A stretch of DNA of 64,000 nucleotides from OMII01 sp947467385. Lineage in GTDB: Bacteria > Bdellovibrionota_C > UBA2361 > OMII01. Shown here piece by piece: positions 34,853 through 43,247 of this stretch. Both the position numbers and the translations under genes were made by a program. The notes under the pieces are model-generated. The model saw only the letters and a program-made list of their open reading frames with translations. It was not told the origin of the DNA and made no database searches. The stretch is taken from the NCBI GenBank assembly GCA_044360075.1, contig JBIKLA010000007.1, forward strand, positions 1-64,000. Direction: 5' to 3'. Numbering within the stretch: position 1 is the stretch's first letter; each line of letters opens with the position of its first letter.

Positions 34853-36802
34853 ATGTCACAGCTAGCTGAAAAGTTACAGCAGGTTCAGCCTGAGCGTTCC
34901 TCGGTAGAGTTGATGCCTCCGCCTTCAAGAAAGCCCCTGTCCTGGCTTAAGCTTGAGCTGACGCCGGCCACGCTGTTAGCAGCACTGCTCCTGGTCGGAT
35001 ACGGATTCCTCTTTATCAAGAGCATCAGCCCATTTTGGTTCGACCGCCATTGGGTTACCGATGACTCGCTGCAGCAAGTGTATCCCTTTCATGAAGTGGC
35101 GCACCCCGGACTCTTCCAGGGCGACATCGTAACCGACGTAATGAAGGGATATCTTGCGCCCCTGCACTACTGGCTCTGCTACGGCATCACGATGCTGACG
35201 GGCGACCCGATCATGATGTCGCACTGGGTAATGCTTATTCAGATCACCCTGACCGTGGGTTTTCTCTTCGCCGGAATCAGGAAGATGGCCGGCACGGCGC
35301 CGGCGCTCGTTGGTGTGGCGTGGCTCCTGCATGACAGAAATCTCATGCAGCGGCTTACGGCTGGGCTCCCCCGTGGCTGGTCGGCGGTAGTCCTTTCGGC
35401 GTTCCTCTGCTTTGTGGCTCGCGGAAACCACCGTGCTGTTCTTTTGACAATTCTCGTGGGATGCCTCACGAATCCGCCGGCCACGCTTATCGTGGCGCTC
35501 GCGTACGGCTGGATCCTCATGTGGCGGTCATTCGTTGGCGCGCACGAGTCTCGTCGCGCAGCGCGCCACAGACTTGTTGCATACGTGTGCCTTTCTCCGC
35601 TTTTTGCGGTCGTCACCTTCCTCGTCGTTCAGCGCCCTCCCCAGATCGGCCAGATGGTCTCCTACGAGCAGGCGTCCAAGATGCCGGAGTTCTCGCGGCC
35701 GCGCGGGCGATTTCCGTTTGTGCCTCTCAATCCGGCTGGTCCCGAGATACGCTTCGTTGGGCTTGAGTCGTTCGTCAGCCGCTTCCACAACCCGCACAAG
35801 GCAATACGCAAGTACGAGACCCAGCTCATTCTCGGGTCTCTTGCGCTGCTCATCTTCATTGGGCTTGTTCGCAGGCGCGTTACCGTTCCCGCTGAGCTCC
35901 TCATCTTTGGTTGCGCGTCCCTAACCGTGTACTTCCTCTCCCGGCTCTTTGCCTTCAGGCTCTACGTCCCGGACCGGCACCTGCAGCTGCCCCTGGCCTT
36001 CTTTTTCATCTCCACATTCACGGTGGCCGTGTGGAGAGCGTTCCATCGCGGCAGAAACGATACAACCGAGACGGAAGGTGCGCTCAAGGACAGTCGTCTG
36101 CGTTACAGCTGGCGAAGCGCTCTTGGGTTGGTGGCGCTTGTGGGCTTTATCTACGCCTGCTCGGGCTGGGGCTTGCGCGGGGCCATGAACTTCAACTACA
36201 GCGTCCACAAGAAAGGCTACGTGTTTGACTGGGTTAAGGACAACACGCCGCTCAATGCGCTCGTCGCCGGCCATCCGACCCACATCGATGGGCTGATGCT
36301 CTTTGGCGCTCGGCGCGGCTTTATCACGACTGAGACTGCGCATCCGTTCTACGTGCGGTACAGCCAGGAGGTGAAGCGCCGTAACGAGATATCCCTGCGG
36401 GCACACTATGCCCGGTCCCTTGAGGAGCTTGTAAACATTCTTGAACCCGAAGGGATTACGTATTTCGTCTTCCGGCGCGCAGACTTTAGGCCGGGGACCC
36501 TTGAGACACTTAACTTCTTCCCGCCCCTCGACATCCTTAACAAGGAGCTCACCTCAAGACCGCTCAATGAGTATGCCTACTCCAAGCTTCCTAAAGAGGT
36601 AAACCTTGCGCGGTACCCGTTCGTGCCGTTCATCGACTCATACTCCACCCTCGTTGACGTCCAGGCCCTCAAGGCACACCTTCAGGCCCGCGGATGGACG
36701 CCTCCGGCACCCGAAGGCGTAAGGGCCCTGAGGCTCCTTGAGGATGAGACTGAGAAGGTGGCGGCAGCTTCGGCACAGCATGACAACAAGATTGCAGGAT
36801 AG
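34853..36802 (+). CDS. Polytopic membrane protein, GT-C-like
   Basis: About 649 residues with ten or more membrane helices (first near residues 40-58) and a soluble C-terminal part of about 180 residues. After the first helix comes WVTDDSLQQVYPFHE: an acidic pair in the first external loop, the place where GT-C glycosyltransferases that use lipid-linked sugars keep catalytic acids. No precise family recognised. ATG 34853 is preferred because the upstream in-frame part (from GTG 34763) looks non-native. It is eight bases from the next gene, a GT39-type protein, so they form an operon. Confidence 0.75.
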   Translation: MSQLAEKLQQVQPERSSVELMPPPSRKPLSWLKLELTPATLLAALLLVGYGFLFIKSISPFWFDRHWVTDDSLQQVYPFHEVAHPGLFQGDIVTDVMKGYLAPLHYWLCYGITMLTGDPIMMSHWVMLIQITLTVGFLFAGIRKMAGTAPALVGVAWLLHDRNLMQRLTAGLPRGWSAVVLSAFLCFVARGNHRAVLLTILVGCLTNPPATLIVALAYGWILMWRSFVGAHESRRAARHRLVAYVCLSPLFAVVTFLVVQRPPQIGQMVSYEQASKMPEFSRPRGRFPFVPLNPAGPEIRFVGLESFVSRFHNPHKAIRKYETQLILGSLALLIFIGLVRRRVTVPAELLIFGCASLTVYFLSRLFAFRLYVPDRHLQLPLAFFFISTFTVAVWRAFHRGRNDTTETEGALKDSRLRYSWRSALGLVALVGFIYACSGWGLRGAMNFNYSVHKKGYVFDWVKDNTPLNALVAGHPTHIDGLMLFGARRGFITTETAHPFYVRYSQEVKRRNEISLRAHYARSLEELVNILEPEGITYFVFRRADFRPGTLETLNFFPPLDILNKELTSRPLNEYAYSKLPKEVNLARYPFVPFIDSYSTLVDVQALKAHLQARGWTPPAPEGVRALRLLEDETEKVAAASAQHDNKIAG

Positions 36803-36810
36803 GCGGGAAA

Positions 36811-39132
36811 ATGGCGTTTCGATCCCTCGGTCTCATTCGTTCGGCTCTTTTTGGCGCCTTGGTGCTAGCTGTCTCGGTTCTCGTCGCCTCCCGGCTTAAC
36901 ACATCCGACTGGAGCGGGCGCCAGGTCGCCCAGCTTGCTGAGCGCGGAATTTACGTCGATGGCTGGTTGCGTGATGAGGCAGCCATCTCGTTGGGCGGGT
37001 TCTCGACAGTGGCTAACGTGGTTGAGCTTACCTTCGAGCCGACTCGGCTGGCAGGTGATGGCCCACCTCGCGTTTCCGTTTCGGTGTGCGGAGCTCCCCC
37101 GCAGGAGCTCTCAATTACCCAGCGTGCTCCCTACGCGTTTAGGATTCCGTCAGGCTGTTCGCCCATCTCTGTCTCGATCAAGGCGCTCAACACCTTCGTT
37201 ATCCACGAGAAGGATGAGGACCGCACCGTTGGAACCCAGATCTATCGGCTGCGGGTAACATCAGCTCTCGGATTCCCGCTTATGGCGCCTTCAACGCTCG
37301 CCTCCGTGCTGCTTTGCGTGGCCCTGCTTGCGCTGTGCGCCTACTATGCCCCCGGGCAGCTGGCCTCGCTGCGAGCCCCGTGCCTCGTGATCGCCATGGC
37401 GGCAACGCTCGGCATGGTTGAGTTTGGCACCGTCGATTCCGACAAGTATTTCCCGCTTTACCTCTTTGCCGTTGCCTTATTGGGGGGCATGGCGATGTTA
37501 TATCGGGTTCCGGCATCGTCGGACTCCCAAGATGCGCCCATGCCGCTGGTGTGGCTGTTCGCCATCGTCGCGGGCGGGGCAGCCCTTCGGTTTTACGGCA
37601 TCGACTTCGGCCTTCCGGCTCACTTTCATCCGGACGAGGTTCCCAAGGTCAATGCGATCATGCGCATGGTTGAGCAGAAGACCCTCAACCCCCAGTACTT
37701 TCTTCACCCGTCGCTTCTTCTGTACTGCACGTATTTTGTGAACGTCATCCTCCAGGCTATCGGCTTTGAGGGAAGCTTCCGTGACACAGCCTTCCTCGCG
37801 GGGCGCATCGTAAGCGCAATAGCGGGGACGCTCTCCATCGCCCTGACCTACGAGATCGGACGGCGCCTCATCTCAAGGAACGTGGGGCTCGTTGCCGCCG
37901 CATTCCTTGCGGTATTTCCGCTGCATGTCACATGCAGCAGGTACCTGAAGGAGGACGCGCTCCTGACCTTCGTGACGCTGAGCTGCATCCTCGCCACCCT
38001 GGTGGCGGTTCAGTCGAAGAGGCGCTGGGTGCTCCTCATTGCAGGATTCCTCGCTGGCGCGACGGCGGGCGCGAAGTATTCCGGTATCCTCCTCGTCATT
38101 GTCCCGGCATCGGCCCCCTGGCTTGCTTCCCGCAGCTGGAAGCCGGACCTGAGCTGGCTGCCGTGGTCGGTTGCGGCTGTGTGCGTTGCGCCCCTTGGGT
38201 TCCTTGCGACGACACCGTACGCGCTGCTTGACCAGGCAAAGTTCCTCAAGGACTTTGCCGCCGAGTCGCGGCACATGCAGCTTGGTCACACTAACACGAT
38301 CGACCCGTGGTCCCAGCTCTGGATGTACCATTTCTACCGCAGCATTCTGCCAGGCCTAACGCCGGTGATAGCGATTGCGTCCGTGGTGGGGCTCGGCTTC
38401 TTGCTGCGGCGGGGCCGGATTGAGGATCTCTTCGTGGTGTCGCTTGCGCTGCTGTTTTACTTGCCGGCGGAGTTTGTGAAGGCGAAGCCCGCTCCGCAGC
38501 CTGAGCGATATATCTTGCCGTGCGTGCCCTTCCTCGCCATCGCGCTGGCCCAGCTCGTGCGATCGCTCGGGCGCTACGTTACGCCGCGACATGGCGGTGC
38601 CGCCCTGTGTAGCATTGTGCTCCTCGTGGCGCCTGCGTACCGAACGCTCTCGCTTGCGAGGGACGTGCGGGTCGACACTCGCCAACAGCTCGCGGCGTGG
38701 ATGAAGGAGAATATTCCTGCCGGCAGCACTGTGCTGATGGACTGGAAGCCGTACTGCCCGCAGCTTAACCGTGTGCGATTCAAGGTCGAGCACATCCAGC
38801 GCGCGCGCATCATTCCAGAGCTCGATCCGGGCGTGCTGCGCAATTCCGGCGCCGACTACCTGATTCTTTCAAGCCTCTTTTACGGACGCTACTTCAACCA
38901 ACCAGAGTCGAATCCGGTTTTGCGGCAGCGAATTCGCGAGGTCTTCGACACCGTGCCTGTGGTGTCGCAGTACCAGGCACCGTCAGGCTCGTATGGATTT
39001 CACAATCCGGTCCTGACCCTGTTTAGCCTCAAAAAAGAGGACTTTGCGAGCCTCGATGAGGAGCGCTCTATGAAGCGTCGTGGCCAGATCGCACAGACCT
39101 CCAACGAGGCGCGCGCCCGTCCACGCTGGTAG
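36811..39132 (+). CDS. GT39-like lipid-linked-sugar glycosyltransferase
   Basis: A 773-residue membrane protein of the PMT_2/ArnT type. The key signature is YGIDFGLPAHFHPDEVPK around residues 263-280, where the His-Pro-Asp-Glu acids act in catalysis in the first external loop; many membrane helices follow. Unusually, it starts with one helix and then about 120 extracytoplasmic residues of beta-rich character before the main helices. It should transfer a sugar from a polyprenyl-phosphate carrier to lipid, protein or glycan outside the membrane; acceptor unknown. Second gene of the pair with the GT-C-like protein. Confidence 0.82.
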   Translation: MAFRSLGLIRSALFGALVLAVSVLVASRLNTSDWSGRQVAQLAERGIYVDGWLRDEAAISLGGFSTVANVVELTFEPTRLAGDGPPRVSVSVCGAPPQELSITQRAPYAFRIPSGCSPISVSIKALNTFVIHEKDEDRTVGTQIYRLRVTSALGFPLMAPSTLASVLLCVALLALCAYYAPGQLASLRAPCLVIAMAATLGMVEFGTVDSDKYFPLYLFAVALLGGMAMLYRVPASSDSQDAPMPLVWLFAIVAGGAALRFYGIDFGLPAHFHPDEVPKVNAIMRMVEQKTLNPQYFLHPSLLLYCTYFVNVILQAIGFEGSFRDTAFLAGRIVSAIAGTLSIALTYEIGRRLISRNVGLVAAAFLAVFPLHVTCSRYLKEDALLTFVTLSCILATLVAVQSKRRWVLLIAGFLAGATAGAKYSGILLVIVPASAPWLASRSWKPDLSWLPWSVAAVCVAPLGFLATTPYALLDQAKFLKDFAAESRHMQLGHTNTIDPWSQLWMYHFYRSILPGLTPVIAIASVVGLGFLLRRGRIEDLFVVSLALLFYLPAEFVKAKPAPQPERYILPCVPFLAIALAQLVRSLGRYVTPRHGGAALCSIVLLVAPAYRTLSLARDVRVDTRQQLAAWMKENIPAGSTVLMDWKPYCPQLNRVRFKVEHIQRARIIPELDPGVLRNSGADYLILSSLFYGRYFNQPESNPVLRQRIREVFDTVPVVSQYQAPSGSYGFHNPVLTLFSLKKEDFASLDEERSMKRRGQIAQTSNEARARPRW

Positions 39133-39153
39133 CGGGCAAGCCTCAAGAGGCAG

Positions 39154-40341
39154 TTATGTGTAGCTGACGTTGATGTCGACGTACCCGTGCGTCAGATCGC
39201 AGCCCCACGCCGTTGCTGCGCCACGGCCCAGGTTAAGGTTGAGCTGTACTGGGATTTCGCGCACCGACATGAGCTTTCTGATGCGTTTTCGGTCGTGCGG
39301 AACAACCTCTCCGCGGCGCATGACTGGTGCCCCCGCAAAGGTAAGGTCCACCCGGCGAGGATCAACCTTAACCGCAGGATCCTTTCCAGCAGCTGCCAGC
39401 ACGCGCCCCCAGTTTGGGTCGGCGCCGTGGATGGCGGTCTTCACAAGCGGCGAGTTGATGACATTTTTGGCGATGATGCGCGCCTCTCTTTCAGAGCGTG
39501 CGCCACTCACCTGGACTTCAATGAGCTTGGTCGCGCCCTCGCCATCAGCCGCAATCAGCTTCGCGAGATGCTGGCAGGCCTTGGTGAGCAGAGCCAGGAA
39601 CTCGCGCTTAGCCGAGGCGGCAGAGATCTTCTTTCCCTTTACGCCAGTCGAGAACGCCATCACCATGTCGTTGGTTGAGGTGTCGGTGTCGACCGAGGTC
39701 ATGTTGAATGAGTCGTTGACTGCGCGGCGCAGGAGCGAGCGCAGCGAGGCGCTGTTGATCTTAGCGTCGGTGACGAGGAACCCAAGCATCGTCGCCATGT
39801 TTGGCGCTATCATTCCCGATCCCTTGGCGAACCCGGCAACGGTGACGCGTTGGCCAGCCACTTTGCCAGTTACGAAGACCTCCTTCTGAGTGAGGTCGGT
39901 CGTCATGATCGCGCGCGCGGCGTCGTCGCCGTTTCGCTGGTGGGGGTTCTTGAGAAGGGTATGCAGGCCGACGCGAACCGTGTCCATCGGCATCTTGCGG
40001 CCAATCACGCCCGTTGATGAAACCGCAACCTCTTGGGGCTTGATGCCCAGAAGCTTCGCCGCCACCTTGGCCGTCTCGCGCGCATCGCGCAAGCCGATCT
40101 TGCCAGTGGCCGCATTCGCGTTTCCCGAATTGACGATCAGCGCCTTGATGCAGCCCTTTGCGAGGGCATCCTTGGTCACAATCAGGGGAGGGGCAATGAA
40201 GGCGCTTTTGGTGAACACGCCTGCGCTGCCATAGCACTCCGGGATGAAGAGGTACGCCAGATCTTTCTTTCCGTTGGCCTTGATGCCGGCAGCGATGCCG
40301 CCGCCGTATACGCCCTTAAGAGTTGTAACGTTCTTTTTCAT
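39154..40341 (-). CDS. argJ: Ornithine acetyltransferase / glutamate N-acetyltransferase
   Basis: Transfers the acetyl group from N-acetylornithine to glutamate, closing the cyclic arginine pathway; some members also use acetyl-CoA. The self-cleavage site is intact: KGSGMIAPNMATMLGF, with Thr184 as the new N-terminal nucleophile separating alpha and beta chains. GVIGRKMP and the C-terminal NWGRV...DLTHGYVDINVSYT are family hallmarks. ATG 40341 (MKKNVTTLKG) is chosen; a GTG 18 bases earlier is possible. The gene is alone, converging with the GT39 gene, 17-18 kb from argB and argC. Confidence 0.95.
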   Translation of the reverse strand: MKKNVTTLKGVYGGGIAAGIKANGKKDLAYLFIPECYGSAGVFTKSAFIAPPLIVTKDALAKGCIKALIVNSGNANAATGKIGLRDARETAKVAAKLLGIKPQEVAVSSTGVIGRKMPMDTVRVGLHTLLKNPHQRNGDDAARAIMTTDLTQKEVFVTGKVAGQRVTVAGFAKGSGMIAPNMATMLGFLVTDAKINSASLRSLLRRAVNDSFNMTSVDTDTSTNDMVMAFSTGVKGKKISAASAKREFLALLTKACQHLAKLIAADGEGATKLIEVQVSGARSEREARIIAKNVINSPLVKTAIHGADPNWGRVLAAAGKDPAVKVDPRRVDLTFAGAPVMRRGEVVPHDRKRIRKLMSVREIPVQLNLNLGRGAATAWGCDLTHGYVDINVSYT

Positions 40342-40924
40342 ATCGTCGGGGAGTAGCACATTCTTTTCATTGGCACTATACGCGTCGCTTTTGTCCTGCG
40401 GCGGGTATCTGAAGCGCTGGCTGAATTGTTTAACGGCGTATGCTGGAGCAGATCCGCTCTACAGTGCTTTCAACCCGACCCCGGGTCGGCCAGCCAGATG
40501 GCCTGCTAACCGAAGCTCTTAAGGGAGGGTGATCGCAAAGCTTCATGCCCCGCAATCGCCACTTCCTCCCCCTTAAGAGCTTCGTTAATCAGGCACTGCG
40601 CAGCAACCAATTGAAGCAGGCTGTTGCGGGCTCAACAGAGGCAGCCTTAACGCCCTGTAACGGCGTCCTTATTCCCAAGCCCCAGGGCAGCCCACCGAGG
40701 GATGCGCAACCCTTTGATCTCCTTAGGCGCTTCGGCTATAACCTAGCGCGTTAGCGTGCTTTGGCGGTGGTCCTAAAATGGCTACCTCTTTCAAGCCTCG
40801 CCGATCCCTAAAGGGAGACTGGCCGTGATGAGGCTTGGTTATGCACGCAACGGGCGCCCCGTGCTGTATCGGCGCCTTGACCATCGGTGTGGGCGCAAGC
40901 GACTTTGGGACACGGAGAGGATGC
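40342..40924. other. Gene-free region holding a long inverted repeat
   Basis: Divergent gap between argJ and ugd. A plus-strand open frame at 40545-40754 (69 codons) has no ribosome-binding site and its codons look like spacer. Its main structure is the inverted repeat at 40511-40584; a smaller palindrome CCGACCCCGGGTCGG lies near 40473. GGAGAGG just before 40925 is the ugd ribosome-binding site. Confidence 0.5.
40511..40584. repeat. 74-base inverted repeat
   Basis: CGAAGCTCTTAAGGG (40511-40525) is perfectly repeated in inverse at 40570-40584. The 44-base loop shows further partial pairing (AGGGTGATCGC against GCAATCGCCACTTCCT), so a long imperfect hairpin is possible. Outside the arms, AAC on the left and GTT on the right extend the pairing with a single bulged C. 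No T-run follows. Function unknown. Confidence 0.6.
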
Positions 40925-42247
40925 ATGAACATCGCGGTAGTTGGAACCGGTTACGTAGGATTAGTGGCAGGCGCTTGTTTTGCCGAGACGGGCAATGAGG
41001 TCATCTGCGTCGACAACAACGCCAAGAAGGTCGAGGGCCTCCGCGCCGGCAGCATTCCTATTTTCGAGCCGGGCCTTGAGGATCTGGTTAAGAGCAACAC
41101 CAAGGCAGGTCGACTGACGTTCACAAACTCTCTGAAGGACGCCGTTGAGGCCTCCGATATCATTTTCATCGCCGTCGGCACCCCTCAGGACGAGAACGGC
41201 TCGGCCGACCTAACGCACGTGCTCGCGGTGGCGAAGGGCATCGGAGAAAGCATGAACGCCCCGAAGGTGGTCGTCGATAAGTCGACCGTGCCGGTAGGAA
41301 CGGCTGACCTGGTAAAGGCCGCGATTGAGAAAGTTTCGAAGTTTCCAGTTGAGGTTGTGAGCAATCCAGAGTTCCTCAAGGAGGGCGCCGCGATCGATGA
41401 CTTCCTGAGGCCCGACCGTGTCGTCGTAGGTGTCGCGTCCGAGCACGCCGCCAAGGTTATGCGCGAGCTGTATCGCCCATTCGTGCGCACCAATAACCCA
41501 ATCCTCGTGATGGACGTGCGCTCGGCTGAGATGACCAAGTACGCCGCCAACACCATGCTCGCGCTTCGTGTGTCGTTCATGAACGAGATAGCAAACCTAT
41601 GCGAGCAGGCTGGGGCGGACATCAATAAAGTGCGCGTCGGCATCGGAACAGATTCGCGCATCGGCATGAGCTTCATCTTCCCCGGCATCGGCTACGGAGG
41701 CTCGTGCTTCCCCAAAGACGTGCAGGCACTTATCCGCACCGGCAATGACCACGGCGTTGACCTCCGGATTGCGCGCGCCGTGGAGGAAGTCAATAAGAGC
41801 CAAAAGATGCTTATGGTTCGCAAGATCGTCGAGCACTATCGCAGCGACGAGCTTAAGGGCAAGACCTTCGCCATCTGGGGCTTGGCGTTCAAGCCCAAGA
41901 CCGACGATGTGCGCGAGGCCCCGGCGCTCTCGATCTGCGCCGAGCTCACGAGGCGGGGCGCCAAGGTCTGCGCGTTTGATCCGGAGGCCAACGGTACGTT
42001 CCGCGAGAAGTTTGGCGACCATCCCCAGATCTCATACGTCGGGACGAACTACGATGCGCTCAAGGGCGCGGACGCCCTCATCGTGTGCACCGAGTGGAAC
42101 GCCTTTCGGCAGCCGAACTTCTCAAAGATCAAGCAGGAGCTTTCGGAGCCGGTGATCTTTGACGGAAGAAACATTTACGACATCGAGGACATGCGCTCGT
42201 ACGGGTTTGTGTACTACAGCGTGGGCCGGCCGAGCGTAGTTCGTTAA
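40925..42247 (+). CDS. ugd: UDP-glucose 6-dehydrogenase
   Basis: Oxidises UDP-glucose to UDP-glucuronate with two NAD. The N-terminal Rossmann motif is GTGYVGLVAGACF (8-20); the catalytic Cys261 lies in YGGSCFPKDVQAL; the middle domain has FLKEGAAIDDFLRPDR. 440 residues is the usual size. ATG 40925 follows GGAGAGG at good spacing. The next gene makes UDP-xylose from its product, only 37 bases downstream, so they form one pathway unit. Confidence 0.96.
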   Translation: MNIAVVGTGYVGLVAGACFAETGNEVICVDNNAKKVEGLRAGSIPIFEPGLEDLVKSNTKAGRLTFTNSLKDAVEASDIIFIAVGTPQDENGSADLTHVLAVAKGIGESMNAPKVVVDKSTVPVGTADLVKAAIEKVSKFPVEVVSNPEFLKEGAAIDDFLRPDRVVVGVASEHAAKVMRELYRPFVRTNNPILVMDVRSAEMTKYAANTMLALRVSFMNEIANLCEQAGADINKVRVGIGTDSRIGMSFIFPGIGYGGSCFPKDVQALIRTGNDHGVDLRIARAVEEVNKSQKMLMVRKIVEHYRSDELKGKTFAIWGLAFKPKTDDVREAPALSICAELTRRGAKVCAFDPEANGTFREKFGDHPQISYVGTNYDALKGADALIVCTEWNAFRQPNFSKIKQELSEPVIFDGRNIYDIEDMRSYGFVYYSVGRPSVVR

Positions 42248-42284
42248 GGACAAGAAGGATTCTAAGGACAGGAGAGGCAATCGT

Positions 42285-43235
42285 ATGGCGCGAATCGTAG
42301 TAACGGGCGGAGCAGGGTTTATTGGGTCGCACCTCACTGACACGCTTCTTTCTCAGGGGCATGAGGTGGTGGTCGTTGACAACCTGTTCACGGGCACTAA
42401 GCGTAACATGCTGCACCTGCGCGATAACCCGAATTTCGAGTTCGTCCGGCACGACGTGACCCAGCAGCTCCTGATCGAGTGCGAGCAGGTCTACCACCTG
42501 GCATGCCCCGCGTCGCCGGTGCACTACCAGTACAACCCGATCAAGACCATCAAGACCAACGTAACTGGCACCATCAACATGCTCGGTGTTGCCAAGCGCA
42601 CGCACTCGCGCTTCCTCCTTGCGTCGACGTCAGAGGTGTATGGCGATCCGCTGCAGCACCCGCAAGTCGAGTCGTACTGGGGTAACGTAAACCCGATCGG
42701 CCCACGTAGCTGCTACGATGAGGGCAAGCGCGTTGCTGAGACGCTTACCGTCAACTATCACGAGCAGGGCCACGTCGACACGCGCATCGTGCGCATCTTC
42801 AACACATTCGGCCCGCGCATGCTGTTCAACGACGGGCGGGTCGTGTCGAACTTCATCGTGCAGGCCCTCAAGGGCGAGGATATTACCGTCTACGGAGAGG
42901 GGCTTCAGACCCGCTCGTTCTGCTACGTTGACGACCTCGTTGCCGGTATCGTCGCCACGATGAGCAGGGACGGATTCCGGGGGCCGGTGAACCTCGGGAA
43001 TCCCAATGAGATGACGATTGCAGACCTGGCCAAGAAGGTAGTCAGCCTCACCGGCTCCCGCTCCAAGATCGTTCAGCGTCCCCTGCCGAAGGATGACCCA
43101 ACTCGCCGTCAGCCTGACATCTCACTGGCCAAGGCGGAGCTGGGATGGTCTCCGAAGGTCGACCTCGATGCGGGCCTCAAGAAAACGATCGCAGACTTCG
43201 ATGAGCGGCTGCGCCGCGGCGAAAGCGCGCATTAA
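42285..43235 (+). CDS. uxs: UDP-glucuronate decarboxylase (UDP-xylose synthase)
   Basis: Short-chain dehydrogenase/reductase that converts UDP-glucuronate to UDP-xylose. Nucleotide motif GGAGFIG is at 8-14, catalytic Ser/Thr near 115-116 (ASTSEVYGDP) and Tyr144-x3-Lys148 (SCYDEGK). Segments such as HLACPASPVHYQYNPIKTIK and RIFNTFGPRML are diagnostic of the UXS subgroup. Located directly after ugd, whose product it uses; it supplies xylose (or a 4-keto intermediate) for surface polysaccharide. Confidence 0.94.
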   Translation: MARIVVTGGAGFIGSHLTDTLLSQGHEVVVVDNLFTGTKRNMLHLRDNPNFEFVRHDVTQQLLIECEQVYHLACPASPVHYQYNPIKTIKTNVTGTINMLGVAKRTHSRFLLASTSEVYGDPLQHPQVESYWGNVNPIGPRSCYDEGKRVAETLTVNYHEQGHVDTRIVRIFNTFGPRMLFNDGRVVSNFIVQALKGEDITVYGEGLQTRSFCYVDDLVAGIVATMSRDGFRGPVNLGNPNEMTIADLAKKVVSLTGSRSKIVQRPLPKDDPTRRQPDISLAKAELGWSPKVDLDAGLKKTIADFDERLRRGESAH

Positions 43236-43247
43236 CAGATTCAAGTT

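Noticed and set aside
40505..40592. Integron attC-like site: inverted repeat flanked by AAC and GTT with a single bulged base
   Set aside because: Outer 7-base boxes do not match RYYYAAC/GTTRRRY, there is no unpaired central spacer between the boxes, and no integrase or cassette array is present.
40545..40754. 69-codon plus-strand frame upstream of ugd
   Set aside because: Overlaps the inverted repeat, no ribosome-binding site, no protein-like pattern.
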